Assembly: GCA_021018995.1 (NCBI GenBank)
Contig: CM037590.1
Location: 68,605,597 to 68,669,596 of the forward strand
Length of the DNA: 64,000 bases
Origin: Chloranthus sessilifolius
Lineage: Eukaryota; Streptophyta; Magnoliopsida; Chloranthales; Chloranthaceae
Direction: 5' to 3'
Position 1 is the first letter of the stretch; every line of letters begins with the position of its first letter. The notes under the pieces are model-generated. The model searched no databases. It saw nothing but the letters and a program-made list of their open reading frames with translations, and had not been told where the DNA came from. This document shows, in pieces, positions 31,709 to 44,599 of the stretch. Position numbers and translations under genes: made by a program.

Positions 31709-33789
31709 ATGGCATCATCTTGCCCTCCGCCATCCCGTAGGGGAAGAAGGAGGAAGATTTTTGGGCCTTATCCAAGGCACCCTTCTCCGACCCGCTCCCG
31801 TAGAATGTCGTGGGTAGTGGACCCGGTTTACGCCGATCCCGACTCATCCCCACCACAGTCTCCAACCCACTCCCATTCGGGGGAAGTTTTTTCCACCATC
31901 CCCCTCACCCAACCCCTCATCACATCGCCCATTTAGGCCATTTTCCCAACCAATACCCCCCAAAATATCCAATATCCAACCCCCCATTCTCCATCTTTTG
32001 CCCAAACCATGCCCATGCCAAACCCATTTTCCCAATCCAAATTCATGCCCCAATTCCCATCATCCCCCTATAGACCCGATCCACCCACATTCACATACAC
32101 CACTTCCACCCTATCCAACTCCCCGCAAAATCCCCCATCCATCCGGGTCATGCCCATTTATACCAGGGCTATGCCCAACTTTCCTCATCCCTCCTCATCA
32201 TGCCCCCCATCATCCCAAAACATACCCAATACATCCCCTCATCCACCCCATACACCCCCACCCACCGTGGCCATGCCCAATTTTTCTGCCACCTCCATCC
32301 CATCTATACCCCATCACCCCTTAAATCCCCCATCTCCGTCCAACCCTTCCTCCATGACCATGATGGAGGAGATGTTCTAAGCCTATTCCGTGTGGAAGGC
32401 TTCTCAAAACACCCCCTCTCCTCCACACCGCATGCCCATGAACCCATCCCATAGCCTAGCTAATCTCCATGCCTCACTCTCCCATGACCCCCATCAACCC
32501 CCCATAATCCACACCACCCAAACCCCCATTACCCACTTACCCCAAGGCCCCATGGCCCAATCTCCAAACTCCCACATACCCCAAGGCCCATTGGCCCAAA
32601 CCCCCTTTTCCCACATATCCCAGGACCCCATGACCCAATACCCCACCACCCAAGCCTACCCAGGGCCCATGGCTCAGACCTACCCAGGGCCCATGGCCCA
32701 GACCCACCAAAGGCCCATGACCTAGACCCACCAAGGCCCATGACCCAGACCCACCAAGGGCCCATGGCCCAAACCCATCAAGGCTTATTAAGCCAGACCC
32801 ACCAAGGGCCCATGGCCCATGGCCTAGACACACCAAGGGCCCATGGCCCAGACCCATCAAGGCCCATTGGGCAAGATCCACCAAGGCCCAGACCCAGCAA
32901 GGCCCATTGGGCTAGACCCACCAAGGGGCTATGGCCCAGACCCAGCAAGGTCCATTGGGCCAGACCCATACCATCAAGGCCCATTGGGCCAAACCCCTCA
33001 AAGGCCCTTGGCCCATACCTACCTAGGCTCACTGGCCCACACCCACCAAGGGCCCGTAACCCAAACCTACCCAGGGTCCATGGCCCAAACCTATCAATGG
33101 CCCATGACCCAGAATGACCAAGGGTTCATGGTCCAAGCCCGAACCCCACACTCACACCTTCCACAGTACCCCCAACATTTAACCCAACCTTCACAGCTGG
33201 GTCAAACCCATGTCATCCCCCAAACCCAATTCTCCCATGGCCCCACACCCCAAGGCCATCTCCAAACCTTCCCCCATACCCAATGGCCCTATCAACCCCA
33301 CCTCAAAACCAAATTCCCATCACCCAACAAATCTTTCCTCACCCCCAATGGGCTCACCCAACCCCCACTCATGTCATTCCCATCCAACCCATGCCACAAC
33401 AACAAGAGAATCCCGCCCTCACTGTACATTATGCCGACTAGCAGTATGAAGAGAACGAGATTATGAATAGCGGGGCCTATGTTGGAGCTTTGACCAGCCT
33501 CAACCCTCCTCCCATAATTGCCCATCCCTTAGTGGCCCAGAGTGAAGTCCAACTGACTGCCGAGAAAGCGACCCCTGTATCAAAAGAGTCAGAGCAGCTG
33601 AAAGAACAGTTGGATAAAATATAAAAGCAGCTGATGAAAATGGGTGGTGCTGAAATCCATGCCACAGACTTCACAGACTTATGTCTGTTCGCTGAGGTCC
33701 CCCTGCCCCCCAAATTCAAAATGCCAGCCTTCGAAAAATATAATGGCACAAACAATCCTATTGCACACCTGAAGTCCTACTGCGGGGAC
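31709..33789 (+). pseudogene. gag, N-terminal part of the giant element
   Basis: It starts MASSCPPPSRRGRRRK with a basic N-terminus, passes through a Pro/His/Thr-rich low-complexity section (31850-32380) and a tandem-repeat section (32520-33130), then text typical of Tat gag (ATDFTDLCLFAEVPLPPKF and KMPAFEKYNGTNNPIAHLKS, about 33660-33780). Gag forms the virus-like particle. It continues at 41331 beyond the Athila-like guest. Fossil, broken. Confidence 0.75.
32520..33130 (+). repeat. Coding minisatellite in gag (QGPMAQTH units)
   Basis: About two dozen units of roughly 24 bases (some 15-21) encode variants of QGPMAQTH. The core word is CCAAGGGCCCATGGCCCAGA. The antisense glycine/tryptophan-rich frames across it are mirror artefacts. 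Confidence 0.9.
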
Positions 33790-35317
33790 TGATCAATTTT
33801 AAATAAACCCTTGCAAGTGTACAAGATCTGTTCTAGTAAGGCAAGAACAAGGGTGTCGAACCCACAGGGAAATCTGAAATTTTAATCAATTCTTCCTAGA
33901 GATTTAGAAAATATCCCCGAGGAAGTACCAAGGGGCAGATTTAATTTTTACCAAAAACTTAACACTTTTCTAATTGCAAGAAAGAAAATAAATTAATCTA
34001 AAAATTTTGTAATGAGAAATTTAAGAACAAATTTTAAAACGAGATCAAGGAATATGCTACCCCAGATTTGCATCCCTTTCTATTATTAAACCCACAGTTT
34101 TATTAATCATCAAACACACCATCATTCCAAAAGATCAAATGACTAGTAATTAAGCATGATCATTAACCCGGCATACCCTATCTAAAAACGATGACTCAGC
34201 CTAACATTGCGGTATGAATCATGCTAAAAGCATAGCGTATCTCATGATGTTTAGATCAAAACAACATAAACATAATCACAAACTTTGAGAAAAACGATTT
34301 GATGATGACAATATTATACTATGGCATTAAACATAAAATATGGGTACTTATCTGGGGATCGCATCTTCCCCGATCTACAGCTTTTAGCCACTCATCCTTG
34401 GTGCAAGATCTTCAATTTCATTCAAGTCCATTCCCAAGAGAAGAGAAAACTAAAAATAAAAATATGTTCTAAGCAAGTCTCTTTACAAAAAAATCTAAAC
34501 TAAAAACTAAACTAAAATTAAAAACTAAAAGCTCTCGGAAGATAACCCTACACTAAAAACTCTCCTCTATTCCAGAAGCCCCCCTTTACAATGCCGCAGC
34601 CTCTTATTTATAATAGCCGATTCAACCTAACCCTAATTGCCTCAATTGATTGAGGCTTAAATCTCAATCGATTGAACTTTTAATTTAATCACCTTTAGGA
34701 CACTTTTGCCTTTTTGTCTCAATCGATTGAATTTCATGTCTCAATCGATTGACACTAGTTGGCCTTTTTGTCTCAATCGATTGAATTTCATGTCTCAATC
34801 GATTGACACTAGTTGGAAGTAGATGCCCTAATTGGTGGAAATCTCCAATATGCCCTCAGCAGAAACAGTCGCCAGGTTGAAATGCACAGACTTTCGCTAG
34901 GTTAGATTTCTCCTTGCTGGGTTGGGTAGTGCTCTTCGCGTGGTTGAATTGGAGAAGGATACTTTCACTATTGCGTGGTTGCTTTTATTCATCAGTCATC
35001 ACTAGGTTGTGTGAACATGCAGCCATTTCTTCCAACTGCGCGAAGGCTTATTTACACTTTGTTCCTCGCGGCGACTTCAATATCTTCCCCTTCTTGATGG
35101 AGTTTGATTCCCTTCACGGATTTCAGCGTTTCTTTGGACCCTTTTTATCCATAGCTCTTTTGTAGCCTTTAATTTCTTTCTTTTATACACTTGGAAGATC
35201 CAAAGGTCAGAAACACCTGTTATCATCAAAACCTCACAACAACCATCAAATACTTTCATCGAACGGCTAAGTGTAGGATTTAAGGTATGAAATATAGCCA
35301 TATTTCAGCACCGATCA
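33790..35317 (-). repeat. 3' LTR of the Athila-like element
   Basis: 1528 bases. It contains the AAGGGTGTCGAACCCACAGG block common in Athila-type LTRs (33849-33868) and several TCAATCGATTGA palindromes (34646-34806). Confidence 0.88.
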
Positions 35318-36317
35318 CACCCCCAAACCTACACTTTGCTAGTCCTCGAGCAAAGAGAATGATAAATATAAAAATAAAACTAACATCCTAAAATTTAAAT
35401 GCCACTTTCGTAGGGAACACGATTGCACTTAGCATGTGCAACAAGCCTTTAAACCCCTAGGTGATCCCTAGTGGAGGAGTTGTCTCCTGAGGGTTTACAG
35501 TGAAGTTACCCACAAACTTCCAAAAAAAAAAAAAAAAAAAATTTCAAACCATCGGCAAAATTGAGTTTTCAAAACATAATTTTTTTATAACATATATACT
35601 ATTCAAAAACAAAAACATCATTAATTGGTTCAACATGTGAATCATCAATCTTAAATACCAATGTCATGTCAATCATGCTAGTATCCATTCAAATTAATCT
35701 AATGCTCAAATTGTTAGATAACTCATTCATTCATGCTTAAACGTGAAGTGTGTGCATACCAAAACCAAGATTCATCCATCTTGGAACTAGTCCAAACGGA
35801 AAATCATCGGATCTCATGTCTCAACTCAATCCTCACTTTAGGTATACTCTCGAAATAAAATCACTCCGATGATGGGTAAGTTTTCGCACACATGTGAGAG
35901 ATCAATACAAAATAAATAAAAAGGTCTCACATGATAAATGAAACACGATGTAATCAATGAACAAAAAAAACAGATCTCATAAGAACAGATACTTGAATAT
36001 CCTAAGCATGTCATATCAAGTGTCATAGGTATCACATATTTACTCTCCACAAGGCAGTTACCAATGCAAGATCAGATCATGAAGGTCTTTTGTAGGGTTG
36101 TAATGGGGCTCAGGAAAGGGTAAGAAAGAAAGGGAATTTAGATTCAAAATTTCTGAGAAATCAGAAAAGGTACTAACTTTTTCTTTCTATTGCTCTTCTT
36201 TTTCTTTTCTAATTTCTCACCATTTTTTTTTTCAATATTTTTCTTTTCTCACTCTTTCTTCTTCTTTTGAATTTCTTTTCTTAATGGTACCTCACATTTT
36301 TCATTCTTTGTCAAATT

Positions 36318-36354
<37 letters not shown>

Positions 36355-37493
36355 CTTTTATATTTTTGCCATACACTCTCAGTAAACACCACAACTCGGT
36401 ATCCCTCCACTTACTCTCTTTTCACTCATTTTCATCCCTCGTTCCCAACGCCTCGTAAATAAGAAGGGTAAAGCTGAATTTTCAGAAATGGTAAAGGGTT
36501 AAAGGTTAATGTGGCTTATCAAAGAATGTATAAAGGTAAATTTTTCAATAGGCTCAAAGGGGTACTAGAAGGATAAATTTATATGAGGTGGGACATTTTA
36601 AGCACAAACGAGCCAAAGATGGCCTTCAATCATATCCTTAAAAGATGGTAATCTTGCCTATTTGTCTTGAGTAGATATACAGTACATTCTAACACAATAA
36701 TATGAATTTGATTTCATGCAAAGTCACAAGCCAAAAATAAAATGTATGAGATTATGCAAAATAATTCGTATTCAAAGAAAACTCCGAGTTTATGTATTCA
36801 CTCATCAATGACGGGAAATTAGCTCTAAAGCTCACCCGGTTTAGTCTCCACTAAGAACCTACGGTCCAACGCTTTAAAATAATTCATCGATTTCTAAATC
36901 TTAGCTATAAGTGCACAAATTCTAAGCATGAATTTCAAAGTCATCCACAAATTATCACATTAAGCTTCATTATCCTAGATACAAGTAATCAAAATATGCC
37001 ATCAATATTCTCAAAATTAAATTCTCATGCATCATCAACTAAAGTTTGAAAACTACTGCAAAGTAAATCATGTATGATGGTTAAAATTGTTTATTTATTA
37101 TTATTATTATTATTTTTTAAATACATAACATAAGATAGATAACCATACCCCCAAACCTAAGAATGATAATGTCCTCATTGTTTGAAATAAGTAGGCACCC
37201 CCAAACCTGTTGAAAAGTACCTCACACAAAGATCAGGTGCAGAGAATATATGCATCAAATTAGAACATGACCAAAAATAGATTGAAGGTAATGTGGCTAT
37301 ATGTATTTGGAAAGTAAAAACAACCTAAACTAAACTAAAAACTAAATTCTAGAACTAACAAAAATAAAAAGGAAAACAAAAATAAGTAAAACACACTGGG
37401 TTGCCTCCCAGGAAGCGCTGAGTTTAAGTGTCGACAGCTCGACCTCTTCATTGCTCAAATACCGGGATCAAATACCTGGATCAACTGTTTCAA
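35318..37493 (-). other. 3' noncoding region of the Athila-like element
   Basis: No reading frame of note. It contains CCCCCAAACCT words (35319, 37148, 37199), a poly-T tract near 36319-36351, and GGGTTGCCTCCCAGGAAGCG (37400), a block that recurs near the end of gag-pro in many plant elements of this kind. Reverse transcriptase and integrase are absent. Confidence 0.7.
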
Positions 37494-38909
37494 TTACACA
37501 GTTGATGGCTGCTCGGTTGATGGGGTCAGCACAGCCTTTACTTTAACAGGTAGTGATTCTACCTCAGGCACACTTTTAGCATCTTGACATGGTGAACACC
37601 AAATTTTCTCTTCTAACTGCCTCCTTTTAGAGCCCTTTTTCTCAGAGAAGGCCAACAAAGCCGTTTCAACTTCTTCTTTGATGAGCATTGATGGTAATGC
37701 TTCATCCATTACTTCGTCCATGCGATCGATGTAAAAACAATCGACCTCATCCTCGTCAGGGAAATGGTTCATCGTATGGAAAATATTCAATCGAACCTTC
37801 ATGTTTCCAAAACAAACGTCCATGACACCTATTCGACAATTTATGCGAGCGTTGGCAGTAGCGAGAAACGGACGTCCAAGGATGATGGGGACTTGATTAA
37901 TTGATTTAACAGATGATTCCATGTCTAAAACAACAAAGTCCACTGGAAAGACAAACTTGTCTATTCCAACCAAGACATCCTCGACAACACCCCTCGGTCT
38001 TCTTTCTGATCTATCTGCCAATAGCAGTGTGACCGTTGTGGGTTTTAATTCACCCAATCCGAGTTTCTCGTACATGGCGTATGGAATTAAATTAACACTG
38101 GCTCCCAAATCCAATAACGCTTTCCCAACTGGTTGCCCACCAATGACACATGGAACAGTAGGAACTCCAGGGTCTTTTAGTTTTTGTGGGGTTTCCAATT
38201 GCAATATGGAACTGACTTGATTAGTCAAGAACACTTTCCTCGAAACATGATTACGTGCCTTTCTCTTCCGAGTGCATAAATCTTTGAAAAACTTTGCATA
38301 CTCAGGCACTTGCTTGATCGTTTCAAGCAATGGAAGGTTTATCTTTACTTGCTTAAATGTGTCGAAAATATCTTCCATTTTTGTTGGTCCCTTTCCCATT
38401 CTTGATGGAGGAGTTAGGCATTGAGGAAATGGTGCCTTTGGGACAAAAGGTACGGGTTCCCCTTCTGAATCTTCGTCTTGTCCTTGTTGGACAGTTGAGG
38501 GAGACTCATCCTCTATCACCTTTTCTTTTCCCTTCTCTCTTCTTTTCTCTTTCTCTTTCTCTTTTCTTTTCTCTTTTCTTTTCTCTTTCTCCGCTCTTCT
38601 CGCTGACTCTTTCTCTTTTTCCATTTCTCTTGCTTCTTCTTGCTCTGCTTCTCCTTCTTCCTCTTCCGCTGATTCTCTTGCTTCTGTAGGCATTTCCACT
38701 TGATTATCAACTTCACGCCCACTTCTCAGCACTGTAACAGCTTTTAATTCTTGATAGTTGGATGGTCCCTCACTAGATGATGTTTGACCCCGAGGATTGT
38801 TGACGGGTTGGCTGGGAAGCCTACCTTCCGCTCGTTGGCTCAGTTGATTAGTCAATTGACTAAATTGATCTAACATCATCTGTTGAAAAGCTTGCATGCT
38901 TCGCATCAT
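37494..38909 (-). pseudogene. Protease region of the Athila-like element
   Basis: A 471-codon frame. The N-terminal third is a charged Lys/Glu-rich coil (about residues 75-150). The C-terminal half is a retropepsin: ALLDLGASVNLIPYAMYEKL with the DLGAS form of the active site typical of Athila, then GVVEDVLVGIDKFVFPVDF and IILGRPFLATANARI. It would process Gag. It belongs to a non-autonomous fossil element. Confidence 0.85.
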
Positions 38910-39029
38910 CTTTTCTTCCAGATCAGAATCTTTTGAATTGTTGGCATGAGATTGATTTAGATTCTGATTGAAATTCTAGTTGTTACGGTATTCAGTATAT
39001 GGATGATCATACGGAGCATTCTACCGAAA

Positions 39030-40346
39030 TTAGAATTTGCTGGAAATAAGAATTACCGGAAATTGTGGTGGGCGGAAATTTGGCTGAAATTTTTGTGGAA
39101 AAACTTGTTGTCCACCCATTGGATTGGCTTTGTATGGTTTTACTCGACGGTTTGGTTCAATCCACCCCATCCTAAGTTGGGGTGATTTTTCCATTCGGAT
39201 TGTAGGTATTGGAGTACATGTTACTACCCTGCCGCTGATAAGATTGAGTCCCATTGACCTGCTCTTGCCGAGTAGGTCCATCAAGAAAGAATGACAAGGT
39301 AGTGGGGCACTCATTAGCCATATGACCTGGGTGGTCACAAATTGAGCACACAATGGGGTGACAGAACTTTAGCTTGCTTGGTCGCACTAACAACATGTTC
39401 ATCTGTTTGGACAACATATCAACCTTGGTTGATAGATCGAGGTATTGTTGTTGACCTCATACAATCCGCTTTTGGTCAACATATGAGATTTAGGCGCCAA
39501 GTCCAACGTGGTTCAAGTGTCTCACTTTGTATCGAAGTTTGATACAACTTCTCAAACAATGCCCACAATTCATCGCTTCTTTTGTGGCACAAGATCCACC
39601 ACAAGATGCATCAACCATGCCTTTCTTTAGGAATTAGTCCATTGTAAAAGCTTTGGACTTGTTGCCACCTTGGAATTTGATGATTAGGGCAACTTCGATT
39701 AATTAAAACGCTCCCAACATTCATGGAATGTTTCGAGGTTGTTGGGAAAAGAATTGAATCTTTGACGCAACTCAATGGCCTTCGCCATGGGAAAGTACTT
39801 TGAGGAATCGACGATGTAGCTCGCCCAACTCCGAATAGATTGTGGTTCTAAGGAATAGAACCACGTTTTTGCCTTATCTCGTAAAGAGAACGGAAGAGTC
39901 GAGCTTGCTATCTCGTCAAGAACGTTGCTAGAACTCGAACATTTTGCATACCCAGTGAATTCATTTAAATGAACGTGTGGATTTTCATTTGCCAAACCAT
40001 GGAAAATTGGTAGCATATGAATCATCGCAGATTTGAATTCATAGTGGTTCCCTGGGATGGGAGCATGCATGATGCATTCCTGATCCTCGTAAAAACCAGG
40101 ATCATTATAATATTCAAGTGTTCTAGGTCCCTCATAGTAATTATTGTTCCCATTATGTCCATTATTTGCATTGTTGCCATTCTGGTTGTTGTTTCCATTC
40201 ATTTCTTGCTCTTGATCAGCCATGGTATCAGTATGATGATACTGATTCCTTTGGATTCTACGATTGTCTCGCAAAGATCGTTCGATCTCCGGATTAAACG
40301 GTAGTAAGTGTGGGTGATGAGAACAAGTAAAGTTCATACACCACAC
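39030..40346 (-). pseudogene. gag region of the Athila-like element
   Basis: On the minus strand, an Asn-rich N-terminus (MNGNNNQNGNNANNGHNGNN) leads into a capsid-like part (HVHLNEFTGYAKC, KAKTWFYSLEPQSIRSWASY) around 39720-40000. Further on is a CCHC knuckle (CSICDHPGHMANEC, about 39300-39345) and a WMDRPQ-type linker. This is the usual Athila gag order. Broken. Confidence 0.82.
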
Positions 40347-40504
40347 TCACAATCAAGGGTTTGAAGAATCCAAAATAAATCCACACACAATCTCAATCGA
40401 TTGAGACAGTGGTCTCAATAGATTGACAGAAGCACACAAATTTGCATAAAAATGACTTTATCAGTCAATCGATTGAGGGGCTGCTCTCAATCGATTGAGG
40501 GGCT

Positions 40505-41330
40505 GCTCTCGGAAGATAACCCTACACTAAAAACTCTCCTATATTCCAAAAAAGCTCCCTTTTTCAATGCCGCAGCCTCTTATTTATAATAGCCGATTCA
40601 ACCTAACCCTAATTGCCTCAATCGATTGAGGCTTAAATCTCAATCGATTGATCTTTTAATTTAATCACCTTTAGGACACTTTTGCCTTTTTGTCTCAATC
40701 GATTGACACTAGTTTAATCACCTTTAGGACACTTTTGCCTTTTTGTCTCAATCGATTGAATTTCATGTCTCAATCGATTGACACTGGTTGGAAGTAGATG
40801 CCCTAATTGGTGGAAATCTCCAATATGCCCTCAGCAGAAACAGTCGCCAGGTTGAAATGCACAGACTTTCGCTAGGTTAGATTTCTCCTCGCTGGGTTGG
40901 ATAGTGCTCTTCGCGTGGTTGAATTGGAGAAGGATACTTTCACTATCGCGTGGTTGCTTTTATTCATCAGTCATCGCTAGGTTGAAATGCTGTAGTCGCT
41001 AGGTTGAAGTGTGTGGCGCGGGAACCGCGCGACGGCCATTTCTTCCAACTGCGCGAAGGCTTATTTACACTTTGTTCCTCGCGGCAACTTCAATATCTTC
41101 CCCTTCTTGATGGAGTTTGATTCCCTTCATGGATTTCAGCGCTTCTTTGGACCCTTTTTATCCATAGCTCTTTTGTAGCCTTTAATTTCTTTCTTTTATA
41201 CACTTGGAAGATCCAAAGGTCAGAAACACCTGTTATCATCAAAACCTCACAACAACCATCAAATACTTTCATCGAACGGCTAAGTGTAGGATTTAAGGTA
41301 TGAAATATAGCCATATTTCAGCACCGATCA
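40505..41330 (-). repeat. 5' LTR of the Athila-like element
   Basis: 826 bases of LTR matching 34531-35317 in large part, ending at the GGGAC duplication. TCAATCGATTGA palindromes also lie here and just outside (40381-40775). Confidence 0.85.
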
Positions 41331-43990
41331 GGGACCCGTGCCAATACGGGGAGGACGAAAGATTACTAATAAAAGTCTTTCAAAAGAGTTTGATCGGGTT
41401 GGCTTTAAGATGGTTCACATCATTAGAACCGTCTATGATGAAAATGTGGAGGGACTTGACGCATCTCTTTCAAGAATAGTATGTTTACAATATAAACATC
41501 GAGCCGCGTAAGTCTGACTTTGCCCGTTTGAAGCAGAACCAGAACGAGACCTTCAACGACTACTTAGGGCGATGGAGAGCACTGGCAGCTCAGGTCAAAA
41601 ACAGAATACCTGATGATGAACAGATAGAGATGATTTCAAAGAACACTCTGCCAATGATTTCAGACTTTTTGGTATATCAGAAGCAAACCAGCTTTGCTGA
41701 TCTAGTAAGAAATGCCAATCGATGCGAGGACGCCATCAGGGAGGGGCGTCTGAATAAGAATGTGCCAAGTGGACCCAGTGGGGTTAGAAGATTTTTAGAA
41801 CAGAGGAACGAGAAGAGAACATGGGGCGATGTCCAGAACATAGTCAATACCAGGACCAATAATACTACCCCGTTTCAATTTCAGGCAGCCCCACCAGCAC
41901 CTGTTAGGCCTGAGCAGACACAAAGAATGGGGAATGGACAAGGAATGCAAATGACCCCGAAACAGAGGAAAGCCCGCTACGACCGAGTCTTCACACATCT
42001 AGGGCAATCTTTGAGTGTACTTTTGCCCCTGTTAGTAGAAAAGGGATTAGTGGCTATCTGCCAACCGGACCCTCCTCCTCACCCGATCTCAAAGAACTAT
42101 GACCTAAATACCCACTGCAATTTTTATCAGGGTCCGGGTCACCCTACTGATCGCTGCTTCCCATTGAAGCATGCCATCCAGGATTTGATCGATGCTGGGA
42201 AAATCATTCCCCCTGCACCTTCTCAGCATGCTAATATTCACCAAGTGCCACCACCCCCATATCCTACCGGAGGAGCAGGTCCCAGACCCACCGTCGGAAT
42301 GATAGAAGATGAGGAGTTTGAATTTGACCCATCCGATTATATCAGTGATATGGAGAATTATGTGGCACCATGGTCAAAGAATGATGAAGAAAGGAATGTT
42401 AGGGTAATTGAACTCCTAAATTTGTCTGAATATTTCCCCAACCCAACCCCACAGTTTGAACCTTTGGATCTCCGGGCATACTTTCCGTCCACCATACCCA
42501 TCAATTATGTGAATATCAATGAATACCAACCATACACCACAACTCCCATCAATTACCCTATAAGCCCCCAGGCCCCCAATCTTACACCCGCCAGTTATCA
42601 ATGGTCTGTGCCCGCCCCATTTTAACTACCACCATGCACCACAACCCCCATCGATTACCCTTTAAACCACCAGGCCCCCAATCCAACACCCGCGCCCATC
42701 AGTTATCAATGGCCTGTGCCCACTCCATCACCCCTAGTTCAACCACCAGCGAATTCCACCACCCCGGTCAATCACCTAACGGCCCATCAGACCCCCCATC
42801 TGCCGCTAGCACCCACTAGCTATCAATGGCCTACTTTTACCTCCTTCCCTCTAATGCCGCCACCCTCAAGCTTCACCACCCCCATTTGGCCCAATCTTTC
42901 CACCCAACCCACTGCCACCGGGGTGAATCAAGTATTGCTCACACCTCCAGAGCCGACAGTACAAGTACCTCAAGAACCGGTAGCCATACCCTTCCAGCTC
43001 TCAGGACCCACATATGATCCTCATCAGGTCCCGCAAAGCTACGAACAAACAGATATCAATGCCGGAAGCAGCAACAGAGAAGGGGTAGTAGATTTTGTTA
43101 CCAGATCAGGGAGGATATCAAAGCAACCAGAAATACCAGCAGCAGCACAGGCCCAACCCGAAGGAAAGAAAGACAGCACGGTGAACCCCTTCAAGAAGAT
43201 GAGTCGAGAACATATACTGGAGACTCAGCTGAGAAGAATGCCTACCCATATCACTGTATGGGATCTGTTGATGACGTCCCCACTCTATTTTCAAGCATTA
43301 ATGGGGGCATTAAAAAATACGCATGTATCACTCCAAGTTAGCCCAGATGAAGTCGGGCAGATAATTGGTCAAGTGATGGCTCCAAATGCCATTTTATTTT
43401 CTGATGCCGATTTACCTAAGGAAGGAGGTAGCCACTCAAAATCTTTGAATATAACCGTTGAGTCCGAAAATATGATTATCCCCTTGGTACTAATTGATAA
43501 TGGGTCTACATTGAATATATGCCCGTTAAGAACCGCCACCAAGATCGAGGTTGATCCATGCATGTTAAGGCCCACCAGAACCAGCGCTAGAGGGTTTGAC
43601 AATACCAGGAGAGAAATAATGGGAGAAGTTGATCTTGAGTTGTTAATAGGGCCAATGACCTTTTCCATCTTGTTTCAAGTCATGGATATCAAATCCTCGT
43701 TTAATTTGTTATTGGGGCGCCCGTGGCTACATGAAATCGGAGCCATACCTTCCACATTGCACCAGAAACTCAAATTTACATCTGGGCATAAGATTATCAT
43801 AATCATTGGAGAGGGGCACAGTGAGAAAAAAAGGCCACCAATAACATTGAAAAACCCAATATGCTGGATGTACCACACACCGCTGAGGACGTCGACCTCC
43901 ACAGTTTTGAGTACGAGGTGTCAGCTATACTCCCAGAATTCATTGAGGGCATCATGTTGAAAATAGGAGGCGGTATGGTAGCGGCAGTGG
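41331..43990 (+). pseudogene. gag C-terminal part and protease of the giant element
   Basis: The capsid part resumes after the guest (KSDFARLKQNQNETFNDYL, about 41515-41570). A nucleocapsid-like motif HCNFYQGPGHPTDRCFPLKH follows (about 42112-42172), then a long Pro-rich spacer (42230-43000). The protease core LIDNGSTLNICPL (about 43492) and FNLLLGRPWLHEIGAIPSTL (about 43700) mark the aspartic protease of Tat/Ogre type. Broken fossil. Confidence 0.85.
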
Positions 43991-44599
43991 CAACGCTCCA
44001 AAAGTGGGGCTATTAGAAAGGAAGGAGTCTGGGACCCAAATTACAAGGCAGAAGAGAGCCAGTTGTGGCTAAGGGACAGAAAGTAAGATTCAGGCTAGGA
44101 TACAAACCCACAGAGCAAGAGGTCTGAGAGGCCAAAGAGAAAGCCAGGATCGTCGCGGCTGCAAGAGCTGAAGGAATCAACATAGAAGAGAAACCTCGCC
44201 CTAGGCTGCCCATCAGGGATTCTTTTGTCAGTGCAGGGGTCGTAAAGATCGATCGAAATGGGGCAACCCATTTGACCCTACACAAACCCATAGCCCCGGT
44301 CCATCCCACCAATCCCCAGATCTCCCTTCCTAGCTTGGAGATAGATTTGGCCGCGTTGCCCCTTTTCGAGGAACGATGATCGGTACCTGAACAAACCCCC
44401 CCTGTGGTGAATCACCACGAAACAGAGTTATTGTTGGAGGATATGATCTAAGATGAAATGGGGATCAATATGATGGAGGCTGACTCCAATGAGCCATATC
44501 AGTCATCACCCTCCATCCCAATAGGTAAAGAAGAGGCCCCTCAGGTACGCAATTGGGCGTCTTTGCCCCAAACTCTGGAAGCAGGAAGTGGCCTAAAGT

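Larger units (their letters stand above)
33790..41330 (-). mobile_element. Athila-like gag-protease LTR element nested in the giant's gag
   Basis: Flanked by an exact 5-bp duplication GGGAC (33785-33789, 41331-41335). Ends are TGATCAATTT and CACCGATCA. LTR sequence lies at 33790-35317 and 40505-41330. A purine tract on the minus strand (AGGTTTGGGGGTG, 35318-35330) abuts the left LTR, so the element reads right to left. It encodes gag and an aspartic protease but no reverse transcriptase or integrase, so it looks non-autonomous, and it is also broken. Over the last 296 LTR bases I count three differences, all transitions, so it is younger than its host. Confidence 0.9.

Noticed and set aside
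32529-33032. Gly/Trp/Leu-rich minus-strand frames opposite gag
   Set aside because: They mirror the coding minisatellite of gag on the other strand; no independent motif.
38357-38689. Leu/Phe-rich plus-strand frame resembling membrane segments
   Set aside because: It is the complement of the Lys/Glu coil coding region of the Athila-like element.
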